From assembly GCA_019916065.1 (NCBI GenBank), contig CM034243.1, positions 744,001 through 808,000 on the forward strand: DNA of 64,000 nucleotides, written 5' to 3'. Positions within the stretch are counted from its first letter, which is position 1. Each line of letters begins with the position of its first letter. The notes below the pieces were generated by a model. It was not told the origin of the DNA, did no database searches, and was given only the letters and a program-made list of their open reading frames with translations. This stretch comes from Vitellaria paradoxa (lineage: Eukaryota; Streptophyta; Magnoliopsida; Ericales; Sapotaceae). The position numbers and the translations under genes were made by a program. Positions 24,083-39,388 of this stretch are shown in pieces.

Positions 24083-25193
24083 CTTCACAGCTTTCCACCC
24101 AAACTAGTACCCTTCAAATAGCACAAAAAACGCATCACACAAATAAATTGAAGGCCGTAACACTTAAACCGCGCTTGGCTGCTAAGAAACAAATAGACCA
24201 TAGATCTCTAAATATTACACTCAAGCATCAACCAAACGAGAAACGAAACAAGAAGAAATTAAACATCGTTTATGGGATCTCAAAAGGCAGAAACTGAAAA
24301 CTTATAACCAAATCATTCTTTTCTTCTTCGTTTTCTAAGCAACCAATCATAGCTATGCAGATGTATGCATACATAGCGACTCCTGAAGAAAAAATGGATG
24401 GAAGAAGGGTTATGGAGGTATGTACCTTCGCGCTCCCGATCAACGAAACAAAAACCCTAGAAACGAATGAGCATATTGGAATTTGGTTTCGTTATATATA
24501 TATATATATATTGATCCGGCTTTCCACGTGGCTCACTCTCCTCTGTTGATTGTCAACCCCACAAATTCGGTCCATGGATTCAGGAGGTGGGCGCATGCTA
24601 AAATGGGCTAGCCTAATGTCGGACCCCAACTTCTTTTGATTTACCAACAGTAATACATACTATTAGGCCTACGCCTGCAAAACCCAAACTTCACTTAATG
24701 GGCCGGGTAAGTTTTAGACTGATGTATATAGTAATAGATAAAATCCTGCCAAACCCAAACATCACTTAATGGGCTGGGTTAGTTTTAGACCGATTTATAT
24801 ATTCTAAAAAAAAGTCTTTAAAAAATAAATATATTCTCGCTCGACACCACCTTCCTTTTAGGCCAAATCAATAAAAACTAAATATATTTAATAATATGAT
24901 TCGCAATATAATATATTTAATTTTTGTTGCCGGGTATAAAAACTAAATATGCTTTATGAAAACTAAATAAAAACCTTATATATGCTTTGTGAAAACTAAA
25001 TAAAAACCTTATACGTGCATGAGGTTTATTGAATAATTCCCCTATTTAAGTAACTTTTTTTCAACAACTTTTGTACTTTTATAATTATGCTTTATTGCAC
25101 TTTTAACAAATAAGTAAAATAAATAACTTAAAAAAATATTAATCCATGTAGGGGCGAAACCAAGCTTGGCCCAGGGTGGGTACATGCCCATCC
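24083..25193. other. RS31-like upstream region and spacer with small tandem repeats
   Basis: The probable RS31-like leader and promoter lie in the first 400 bp; a leader intron is possible. An (AT)n tract is at 24493-24511. A 71-bp tandem duplication (CCTGC(A/C)AAACCCAAAC, then CACTTAATGGGC(C/T)GGGT) starts at 24674 and 24745. Short repeats of GAAAACTAAATAAAAACC occur at 24957-25010. Near 25150-25190 a GGGGCGAAACCAAGCTTGGC-type segment resembles ends of dispersed plant repeats. Confidence 0.5.
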
Positions 25194-25202
25194 TAAAAAA
25201 AG

Positions 25203-27428
25203 GAGGGGTTTTGGAGGCCGGTCACTATTTAAGAACTTATAAGGATTTTAGTCATATCAAAAAAACTTGTTTGTGAATAAGTCACACTTATAACAAAAAG
25301 ACAAAAAAAGATATCACGTGTTTTTCGCTGCATTTCAAAACTGCCAGTTTTATCCGAAAATAGTGAATACCTCGCTCATAACTTCCGCGACTTTCCATCT
25401 TCTTTACAAAGTAAGCAAAAATTATTTTTGAAACAAAATCAAAACTGTTTGAGAAAAACCTCAATCGATCATCATTCATAAATATCTAAATTTTTTCTGA
25501 TTTTATGGCACTGTTTAGTGTTTTCATTTATCTTTCAAATATGAGATTTTGTGGTATTATTTTAGTGTTTTCATTTAGCTTTCAAACTCGAAACTTTGTG
25601 GCATAATTCAATATGGAAATGAACGTGGCATTATTTATTTAACTTTGTCAATCATAACGGCTTGTGTCAAAACTCATATGTGGTACTGTTTTGAAACAAT
25701 ATCGCATACATGTAGTACTCTCGGCCATGTGGTATTGTCGGCCATATATTGGATATGTGACTTCTATTTGTGTTTCATGTTACTGTTTGCTTACTAGACA
25801 CATTCGGTATTATTTTTGTAAGAGCATGTATTTTATACAAAATAGTACCATATGCATATGGTACTCTCGACCATGTGGTACTGTCAGTCATATATTGGAT
25901 ATGTAACTTTTTTTTGTATTTTATAGTGTTGTTTGCAAACTAGACACATCCGGTATTATTTTTGCAAGAGCGTGCATCTTATACAAAACAATACTGCATG
26001 CATGTGGTACTTTCATCCATGTGGTACTGTCAGCTATATATTGGATATGTGACTTCTTATTGTATTTCATGGTGCTATTTATATATTAGACACATTCGGT
26101 ACTGTTTTTACAAGAACATGTATCTTATATAAAACAATACTGCATGCATGTGGTACTCTCATATTTGTGGTACTGTCAACCATATATTGGATATGTGATT
26201 TCTTTTTGTGTTTCATAGTGCTGTTTACATACTAGACACATTCGGTATTGTTTTTACAAGAGCATGCATCTTATACAAAATAGTACCGCATGTATGTGGT
26301 ACTTTCATCCATATGGTACTGTCAGTCATATATTGGATATGTGACTTCTTTTGTGTATTTCATGGTACTATTTACATACTAGACACATTCGGTGCTGTTT
26401 TTGCAATATCATGCATCTTATACAAAACAACACTGCATGCATACGGTGCTCTCGACCATGTGGTACTGTTCGCCATATATTGGATATGTGACTTCTTTTT
26501 GTATTTTATGGTACTGTTTGCATACTAGATACATTCGGTACTATTTTTGCAAGAGCATGTATATTCTACAAAACAGTACTGCATGCACGTGGTAGTCTTG
26601 GCCATGTGGTACTGTCAGCCATATATTGGATATGCAACTTCTTTTTGTGTTTCATGATGCTGTTTGCATACAGACACATTCGGTATTATTTTTGAAATAG
26701 CATATATCTTATACAAAACAGTACCGCATGTATGTATACAAAACAGTACCGCATGTATGTGGTACTTTCGACCATATGGTACTGTCAACCATATATTAGA
26801 TATGTGACTTTTTTTTGTGTTTAATGGTGTTGTTTGCATACTAAATCTATTCAGTACTATTTTTACAAGAGCATACATCTTATAAGAAACAATACCGCAT
26901 GGAAGCAGTATTATTGGACATGCGGTACTGTTAGTCATACGTTGAGTATGTGACCTCTTTTTGTCTTTAATGGTATTGTTTGCATACTAGATTTATTTGG
27001 TATTGTGTTTACATGAGTATGCATCTTATACGAAATAGTACCACATGAAAATGTACTCTTGACATGTGGTATTATGTTTAGATTCATAAATTGCTTCATA
27101 TACGTTGAACTTCTACAACATGCCAATGAAATAGTTGCATTTTCATCAATGATATACTATATTTTTACCTGATTTATAAGGAAGGAAACATAAACTGAAG
27201 AAATGTGATATCAGTTAGCATGAATTCTGGCAACTCTCAACTTAATTATAGAAATAAAGGGTATTTTTGATATATTAAAAATAATATTTAAAACAAACTC
27301 ATGGGTTCCACTAAAAAATATGACCTAATTACAAAACTTTCTACACAAATATGACTTAAAAGCAATACTTTTTTTTGAGTGACTAATAACCTTAAAAGAT
27401 TACAAAATATAACTTAAATACAATTTTC
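25203..27428. mobile_element. Non-autonomous MULE-like element carrying a 146-bp tandem array
   Basis: The right end, read as reverse complement (27428 down to about 27215), matches the left end of the MULE at 59746-59965 nearly colinearly. Shared blocks include TTTGTAATCTTTTAAGG, TATTAGTCA, AAAAAAAGTATT, TTTTAAGTCA, GAGTTTGTTTTAAATAT and TTTCTATAATTAA. The left end (about 25230-25300) contains the same inner block (TAAGGATTTTAGTCATATCAA, AATAAGTCACA) in opposite orientation to the right end. The two ends thus form inverted repeats. TAAAAAAAG (25194-25202) and TAAAAAAAA (27429-27437) could be an 8/9 target duplication, but they are low-complexity. No transposase is present. MULE assignment rests on the link to the 59.7-kb element. 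Confidence 0.72.
25680..27077 (+). repeat. ~146-bp tandem repeat array, about 9-10 units
   Basis: The landmark CATATATTGGATATGTGA (with small changes) occurs at about 25744, 25889, 26035, 26181, 26327, 26474, 26620, 26790 and 26936. Spacings are 145, 146, 146, 146, 147, 146, 170 and 146. The one long unit contains a 24-25-bp local duplication around 26713-26760. Each unit has several GGTACT(G)-type motifs: one before the landmark, one about 60 bp after it (TGGTRCTGTTTGCATACTAGACACATTCGGTACTG region), and an inverted AAAACAGTACCGCATG. Open frames across it are incidental, since 146 is not a multiple of three. Confidence 0.95.
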
Positions 27429-27437
27429 TAAAAAAAA

Positions 27438-28450
27438 AAAAGTTATGCTATTTTTTTTAATATTGTCTTCCATACTTAATTGTGCTTACTTAAAGAAAGA
27501 AAAAAAATATTTAACTCAATATCAATTGTGCCCAGTCAAGAAAAAAATTAGCTCAATACTAATTGTGCCTACTCAATAAAAAATAAATTTTAACTTAATA
27601 ATATTAATGCAATTGTACTAGTCTACCTAATATAACTAAAAAATATTTAATTCCATTTTAACATTTTTCTCTCTCTCATTCTCCTATCAATAATCAGTTT
27701 TTTTTTTTTTTAAATTTCTCTCGTCATACCCCATCAATTATTTATGTGTTTTATACTTATACCCACTTGGACAAAATTTTCTTACCCCTAATAAATCTAT
27801 AGAGTCTTGCCTTGCTCAAATTCAATGGATAATCCTTGTTTTGTTTGATTTGAGAAAAAGATAAGTGAAGAAGGGGAAAAAAAAAAAAAAAACATTTCAT
27901 ATTGAGTTATTAGGTTTACGAGAAGACGAAGAAAAAATTAAAAAAAAAATTCTAACATATTTCTCTAATTTATCTCTCTCTCTCTCTTTCTCATTTTTTT
28001 CCTTTCCCCCTCTGCCGCCTACTTTTTTTTTTTTTTTATTTCTATTATTACTTTGTTTAGAAATATAAAATTAATGTAGCTTGATTTTGGGTGTGTTTGC
28101 AGTGATAAAAATGAGATAAAGTAAAATAAATTATATATTTATAGTTTCGTACAGTGAGATAAAAGTGAACAATTTTTAGATATTTTCAGAATTTTTTAAC
28201 AAATTGAACGCAACTTTGATTTGGTGAAAATTTTCATCAATTCTCATATTTAGAATTAAAATAGGATATTTATGAGCTGATTTCGTTTTATTTAGCAAAT
28301 TTTGAAATTTCTTTTATAATTCTGGAATTTAATTTAAAATAATAAAATGTGATTAAAAATCAAGCGTGAACAAATTTAATATTGAATCTTGTACTATTCT
28401 ATTCATACGGGTCAAACAAGCGTTAATTTCACTACGTACCATTTCTCTTT
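27438..28450. other. AT-rich spacer before the ECA2-like gene
   Basis: No gene is supported. Short repeats of TCAATA(C/T)(C/T)AATTGTGCC(C/T)A occur near 27515-27575. Long A- and T-runs and a (TC)n tract (27976-27989) are present, and a MITE-family copy lies at about 28090-28215. Confidence 0.5.
28090..28215 (-). mobile_element. MITE-family segment, copy C (inverted)
   Basis: Read as reverse complement this carries TTCTGAAAATAT, ATCTCACTGTACGAAACTATA and ACTTTATCTCATTTTTATCA, then GCAAACACACCC. The block order is the same as in the segments at 15230-15350 and 57950-58075. Confidence 0.55.
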
Positions 28451-29620
28451 TGAGAAGCCTGCGTGACTTCTTAATCGGGGTAGAGTAAACGAAGCAGACC
28501 CTCCAAAAGCAGACCATCACTCATGGGTTTTTGACATCCAAAAGAGAGAGACAGGGAGAGGGTGTAATTGTGTAAAACCAGGCCTGCCTGGACAAGCACT
28601 CATCAGTTCTTTGAAAACGGGAGAGAGCCAACGAATTAACGAAGTTTCCAGCTTCAAACCAATGCCATTGCCATTAAATATGAGAAAATTCACAGACAGA
28701 GTTTCCAAAAAGGAACTTATTTTTTTACCGCGCAACGTCTCAAAGCCATGTCTCTCTTCCTTCCAAGGTACAATTCCTCTATATGTCTCTGCACTGCTAC
28801 ATTTTTCTTCTCTGTTTTCAGTCTTAGCTTTATTTTCTCTTACCCCTTCGCCATAGCTGTGGGATATATATTTTGCGTTAGTAAATATGTGCGAAACTTT
28901 AATTGGGTAAGTAATTTCAGTTGGGTTAGTGTTGCTCAGACTGTATATGTGCCATGTACCTTGTTATTTATTTCTGCATTTCGATTCTTCTGTGATTCTA
29001 TTTCTATGACTAATTTTAGTTTCTGTTTTCTTGATGTGATTTGTGATTTTCTTTGTGATTTTTATTTTTATTTATCTATTTATTTATTTATTTGAGATTT
29101 TGTGCCTTCGTGGTTACTGATTTCCTAGTTTCGGATATATTATTGCCGGGGTTTAGGAGACAATTGTTCACTTGGATTTACTTTTTCCTTTAGCTTTGTT
29201 TGTTCTTATTAAGTTGATGGAAATACTGATTGTGACCTATTTTAACTGCATATATTAAATTTCGCATTTAATTAAGTCTTAATTGTTTTTTATTTGGGTA
29301 TACTGATTGATACATATTTTAACTATATCTATTTAGAATTCTCATTTAATTAAGTACTTTTTTTTTTTCCCTGTTGCTATGCATCTATTGCTTGCTGTTA
29401 GATAACGAGTTTATACTTGAATAATAATTATACTTATAATTGATTTAATACTAATTTGATTTTTTATTTAAATATGTGTTTGTTTAAGTTTTATTGAATT
29501 TGGAACTATGCAGTATAACTGAAATTGTTTTTGGTGGATAAACTCCTGTAGGGACTGAAACGGTTTTAAGGCAATTTATTTAGAAGGACTAGTTATTTTG
29601 TATTCTAAATGGAAGTGTTC
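28450..29620 (+). promoter_or_regulatory. ECA2-like 5' leader with probable leader intron
   Basis: A non-coding leader exon probably ends near 28767 (CCAAG|GTACAA). A leader intron would then run through the T-rich stretch to one of several acceptors before 29609. An upstream ATG at 28748, 20 bases before the donor, could start a short upstream frame. The transcription start is not visible by eye. Confidence 0.4.
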
Positions 29621-34987
<5,367 letters not shown>

Positions 34988-36205
34988 TAATAGTGCAACC
35001 TTGGGATTATGCTTTGCAATGCATGAGAGAAGTTTTGAGTTTGATTCTAGAGATGGATTGTAGGAAAGAATTAATGTTGTGGAATGTGTCAAGAATTATT
35101 GTTTGATAATGTACTTTTATGATGCTTTGTCCTATGTTTGGTGGAATGACAATTGGATAAGGTTAGCTGAAGTGAGAATGGGAAAAACTTAAAATCTATT
35201 TTCTCAAAACTTTTGAGTCACAAATTCAATTAAATTTTAGTAGATTTTATTAATTATACATTTTAATTTAAATCATGTGCATGTGTTTTAAGTGTTATTA
35301 TCCAAGTAATTACTATTTAAACTATCACGTCACACAACAAAAAAATTTATATTTGAACAATAATACATTTAATTTAATAAATTTAAAATTTATTGATAAC
35401 ATTGCATTGATTTAATATTATATCATTAAAATATTACAAATAATTTACTAGTAAACTTTATTTATTTATCACATCAACTTGCATATATGAAGAATATTTA
35501 GACACATAAAATGAGTTGACTCTACTGATCAACTTGGTTCAATTTGACCCTTCATTACCTTGAGAAAATTGGGTCATGATGCATTAATTCTATATATTTT
35601 GAATATTTTTAAATAAATTAAGATAATTAAAACAATATAATTATCTAATTAGTCTTAAAAAATTAATATAATTTCAATTACGTTTAATTTTATAAAATTG
35701 TAATAAATAATTTTTATTTACAAAAATGATATTTAAAAATAAAAAATCAATCACAAGTTATAAATAAAATTCAAATTATTTAATAAATAATTTTAATTAT
35801 TAATAAATAAATAATTAATTAATTACTTAACGAGGGAGAGAGAGAGGGGGTGGGCCCACAAGAAAAGGGCCCAAAAAAATTAAATTTAAATTGAAAAGAT
35901 AAGCTACACAGCGTAAGAGCAACAAGGGAAGAGAAGAAAAAGGGGGGTGCGGGCGAGCCGGACAAGGGTGGCCCAAACGGTAAAAATTCTCCGCAGCAGG
36001 GCTGCATGAATAAATGAATGGTTGTGATTTAATTAATCATTATTAATGCATACTTGACTGAATAAATAAATATCGTTAATTGTATTATTAATTGTATCGA
36101 AAATAATTAATCAAAAATAATAGGGTTGGTCCAGCCCTATTTATATTATAAGAATATTTTATTTAACACTACAAATAAATCAGATTCGGAAGACCTGAAG
36201 TTGGT
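34988..36205. other. ECA2-like 3' region and AT-rich spacer
   Basis: The 3' UTR probably occupies the first 150-200 bp. The rest is AT-rich. A GC-richer block, 35830-36010, has a (GA)n tract and GGGCCCA palindromes but no recognisable gene. Confidence 0.5.
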
Positions 36206-37118
36206 TTTAAATTTCAGGCCTATGAAGTTAAATCTCATCCGTTCTGAACTGGCGCTTGAATTTGAAAATGATAACTTTTAGGGTTTAAAGGACAAATAAG
36301 TTAATTAAGATATAGGGGAAAAAAAAAAAAAAACAAAGACTGGCAATTTTCAAGTTTGGGGCCGCGTTGTTACCGTTAAGTTTGGCGCCGCGGTCGTCCC
36401 CACCGTTGCCGGCGCCTTCTTCATCGTCTTCGGCGATTCCTTTCATTCCGACGAGTATTATCCAAAATTTTATTTTTTTTCCTCCTCCTTCTTCTTCTTC
36501 TTCGCTGTCCCCATTTTACAGAGATGAAAATGGTTTCCGTAAGGGTGTTTAACCATGCAGGTTCAGTTGTAGATATAATCTGACCAGATTAGGGGTTAAT
36601 TTGGTTGGTTTTGATTCTGATTTTGGAAATTCCCATCTCCATTTGAACAAGGAGTATTATATGAAAATGAAAGGAATCTACTGACCCTCGAGTTTCACTC
36701 TTTTCTGGTTTATTTCAATAATGGATATAATTGGCTAGAGTGCATAGGGATGCCTTTCCTTTTTTGGCGTGGACAATTATTTCAGACGAAGAGTACAACG
36801 GCATCGGCGGTCATGGCGACCACGCACAGTTTTTTTTTTTTTCGCTTTCTTTATGAGGCGACGGCGAACCGGAGTCACTTTTGTGTGTGTGCGCGCGCGT
36901 GTGTTTTCTCTATCCGGGGGACGGCAATGGCAAGCCAGACTTGAACATGAACAGTTTTTTTTTTTTTTTTTTTTTTTTTTTTCTTGGTGTATTTTTTCTT
37001 TTCTAATTATTTACTTATTTGTCCTTTAAACTCTAAAAGTTGCTATTTTTAAATTGAACCATTAGATCAACTTGGTAGTTATTGAACAGATAAAATCCAA
37101 CTTAAGAGGCTTAAATTT
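36206..37118. mobile_element. Candidate inverted-repeat element with GC-rich interior (possible Pack-MULE)
   Basis: The segment around 36206-36305 (AACTTTTAGGGTTTAAAGGA, CAAATAAGTTAATTAA) is matched by the reverse complement of about 37005-37118 (AACTTTTAGAGTTTAAAGGA, CAAATAAGTAAATAATTA). Similarity continues outward through GAATTTGAAAATGATAAC/CAATTTAAAAATAGCAAC and CAGGCCTATGAAGTT/AAGCCTCTTAAGTTG. The interior is unusually GC-rich for this spacer (GCCGCGG, CGCCGG) and has CTCCTCC runs and a splice-like TTACAG. It could be captured gene sequence. No transposase or target duplication was found. Confidence 0.5.
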
Positions 37119-37245
37119 TAAAAATAAATTTTGATATTCAATCATCGTTTGGACACAATGTATGAAAAATTTTAACTTCGAATAAATCATATTCGAGCAC
37201 AGTTTATGAAAAAATTCAATCTCCAATAGACTATTCACTCAACAT

Positions 37246-37333
37246 ATATTTGGAACATGAATTTGTAGAAAAAGAGGAAAAGTGAAGGAAATTTTAAATT
37301 TCTTTTTCTTCCACAAATTCATGTTCCAAATAT
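37246..37333. other. Hairpin-forming inverted repeat, 21-bp perfect arms
   Basis: Positions 37246-37266 are perfectly complementary to 37313-37333, with a further imperfect A/T-rich extension toward a loop of about 30 nt. The segment lies between the 36.2-37.1-kb inverted-repeat element and the PPR gene. It could be a foldback-element remnant or an expressed hairpin; nothing here decides between them. Confidence 0.6.
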
Positions 37334-37584
37334 AGTACTAGTAAAGAAGTCGCTTGAACAAAAAAATTAAGTTCATTTATTAAATAACATTAAAGAAGTT
37401 TGATAGAAAAATAATTGATTAAGACTAACTTACCCAAAAAAAAAAAAAAAAACAATTTATTAAGATTAGCAGAAGTGAAGAAAGGAAATTAAAATTGTTG
37501 TTGGCTGCACATCTCATCAGGCGAGCTTTGATGGATGTGAACACCTCAAAATTTCTTGACATAAAAACTAGCATATTCATCACA

Positions 37585-39225
37585 TTAAACATATGATAGT
37601 TCGACGACAGAATCAAAGTCAGTCGTATATTTTAGAAGCTTCATCTTAGCAGAAACTTCATCCAATAGTGAATATATCTCAAGGGATCGTGGATGTGATC
37701 TATCCTCTACAATGAACTTGTGAATTTGACCTCCCTCTTCAATGAAACTATACCCTGCTGCCTTTGTTATCCGGTCACCCTTCATTAGCTTCCTTAGCTT
37801 TGAAACTCCATCCCATCGGCCTGCTGATGCATAAATATTTGAAAGGATTACATAGTTTCCAGGATTCCAGGGCTCAAGCTCAAAGAGAGACTCTCCAGCT
37901 TTCTTAGCCAGCTCTACATGGCCATATAAACTGCATGCCCCTAGCAAAGCTCCCCATACTACAGAATCTGGCTTCATTGGCATACTTTGAATGATATTGT
38001 AAGCTTCATACAATTCCCCTGCACGTCCCAGAAGATCAACCATGCATCCGTAGTGTTCTAATTTGGGAATGATTGAGAACTTCTTTTCCATTGAATGGAA
38101 AATTTCTCGTCCTCTTACAACCATGCCTCCATGAGTGCACGCCAAGAGAACTCCCACGAATGTAACATCATCGGGTGAAGTTCCTTCTTTCTGGTATTGG
38201 CAATCATGCGATGAAGACACAAATATATTAGTAAGAACCCAAGGATTTACATATTCATTAATCGGTATTAACAGCACAATAAGCACAAGGCAGCTTACCA
38301 GCATTTCTTGGAAGAACTGAAGAGCTTCATTGCATTCTCCATGGACAGCCAAACCCATTATCATTGAATTCCAAGAGCACACATCTCTCCTGCAGCCAAT
38401 CTCATCAAATACCCTTTTTGCCAAATCTATTCTACCGCACCTGGAGTACATTTCCAAGATAGCATTGCATACAAACATATTGGTGAAATATCCTTTCGCC
38501 CTAGCATAACCTTCAATCCTCTGCCCAACACCTAATGCCCCAAGGTTTGCACATGCTGGAAGAATGCTAGCTATAGTCACTTCACTCGGCTTCACTCCGT
38601 TTTCTTTCTCCATTTTCAAAAAAAAATCCAGGGCCTTAGCATACTGTCCATTCTGCGAATACCCAGATATTATTGTTGTCCAAGATATCACATTCCTCAA
38701 AGGCATTGCTGTGAACAATTCTAGTGCTCCCACCATATCCCCAGACCTTGCATAGCCCGCAATCATCGAATTCCAAGTGGGCACATCTCTCACTTTCATT
38801 TCACTGAATTGCTGGCGGGCTGACGACAACAAACCCAGTTTAGCATACATGTCAACCAAGGCTGTCAAGGAAAAGGTGTCAAAGTCAAGGCCTGACTTGA
38901 TGAAATGGGAGTGGAGCATTTGGCCCCGACGTGGGGAAGAAAGGGAAGCACAGGCCGCAAAAAGGAAAGTGAAGGAGTAGTGATTTGGTGAGCAGCCCTG
39001 CACGCACAATTGGGCGTAGAGTGACAAGCATTGACGGTGAGGGCCATGAGAAGAGTAGGCCTGAATGAGCTTGTTGTAGAGGAAGACAGTTGGGTTGGGA
39101 ATAAGGTCGAACAGGGTGTGGGCATACGGGATGTTTGGGATTTCAAGGAGCTTGACAATGAGGAATTTGGTGAAATCTATGCCATTCCTGAGAGTGTGGG
39201 CATGTATTTGCTTCAGTTGGTTCAT
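37585..39225 (-). CDS. PLS-class pentatricopeptide repeat protein with E/E+ C-terminus
   Basis: One open frame of 546 residues starts MNQLKQIHAHTLRNGIDFTK. It contains successive PPR motifs (for example DVPTWNSMIAGYARSGD, NVISWTTIISGYSQNGQ, DVCSWNSMIMGLAVHGE, DDVTFVGVLLACTHGG) and an E/E+ end (DSVVWGALLGACSLYGHVEL, NPGNYVILSNIYASAGRWDG, KAAGYSFIE, DRSHPRS). There is no DYW domain. Family members bind organelle RNA and recruit editing factors in plastids or mitochondria. The reading frame includes 36 non-PPR residues (VSCLVLIVLL...) between EML and KEGTSPDD. That segment, 38191-38298, is bounded by GT and AG. Removing it gives 510 residues and matches the remembered length and sequence of an Arabidopsis relative (At5g08510-like). 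I treat it as a likely intron that is open in frame. Confidence 0.9.
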   Translation of the reverse strand: MNQLKQIHAHTLRNGIDFTKFLIVKLLEIPNIPYAHTLFDLIPNPTVFLYNKLIQAYSSHGPHRQCLSLYAQLCVQGCSPNHYSFTFLFAACASLSSPRRGQMLHSHFIKSGLDFDTFSLTALVDMYAKLGLLSSARQQFSEMKVRDVPTWNSMIAGYARSGDMVGALELFTAMPLRNVISWTTIISGYSQNGQYAKALDFFLKMEKENGVKPSEVTIASILPACANLGALGVGQRIEGYARAKGYFTNMFVCNAILEMYSRCGRIDLAKRVFDEIGCRRDVCSWNSMIMGLAVHGECNEALQFFQEMLVSCLVLIVLLIPINEYVNPWVLTNIFVSSSHDCQYQKEGTSPDDVTFVGVLLACTHGGMVVRGREIFHSMEKKFSIIPKLEHYGCMVDLLGRAGELYEAYNIIQSMPMKPDSVVWGALLGACSLYGHVELAKKAGESLFELEPWNPGNYVILSNIYASAGRWDGVSKLRKLMKGDRITKAAGYSFIEEGGQIHKFIVEDRSHPRSLEIYSLLDEVSAKMKLLKYTTDFDSVVELSYV

Positions 39226-39355
39226 AACAATTTTGACTCCACTACTGGTGAAGTGATCTAGCTACGATAATTTGGCACTCGGGTAACCCATATACATGTT
39301 CACTTGTGTTTTCTGCTCTTGAAGATACTTGTGTGTGTGTGCGCGTGTGAGAAAT

Positions 39356-39388
<33 letters not shown>

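Noticed and set aside
26208..26528. Open frame of 106 codons with repeated hydrophobic motifs within the tandem array
   Set aside because: It simply translates the 146-bp repeat; the period is not a multiple of three, so the frame cannot be conserved across units.
25680..27077. Regularly spaced repeats suggesting a CRISPR array
   Set aside because: The units are contiguous tandem repeats without unique spacers, in a plant nuclear context.
36367..36552. Small plus-strand frame rich in Ser/Pro in the inverted-repeat element
   Set aside because: Low-complexity translation without a recognisable domain; described as element interior instead.
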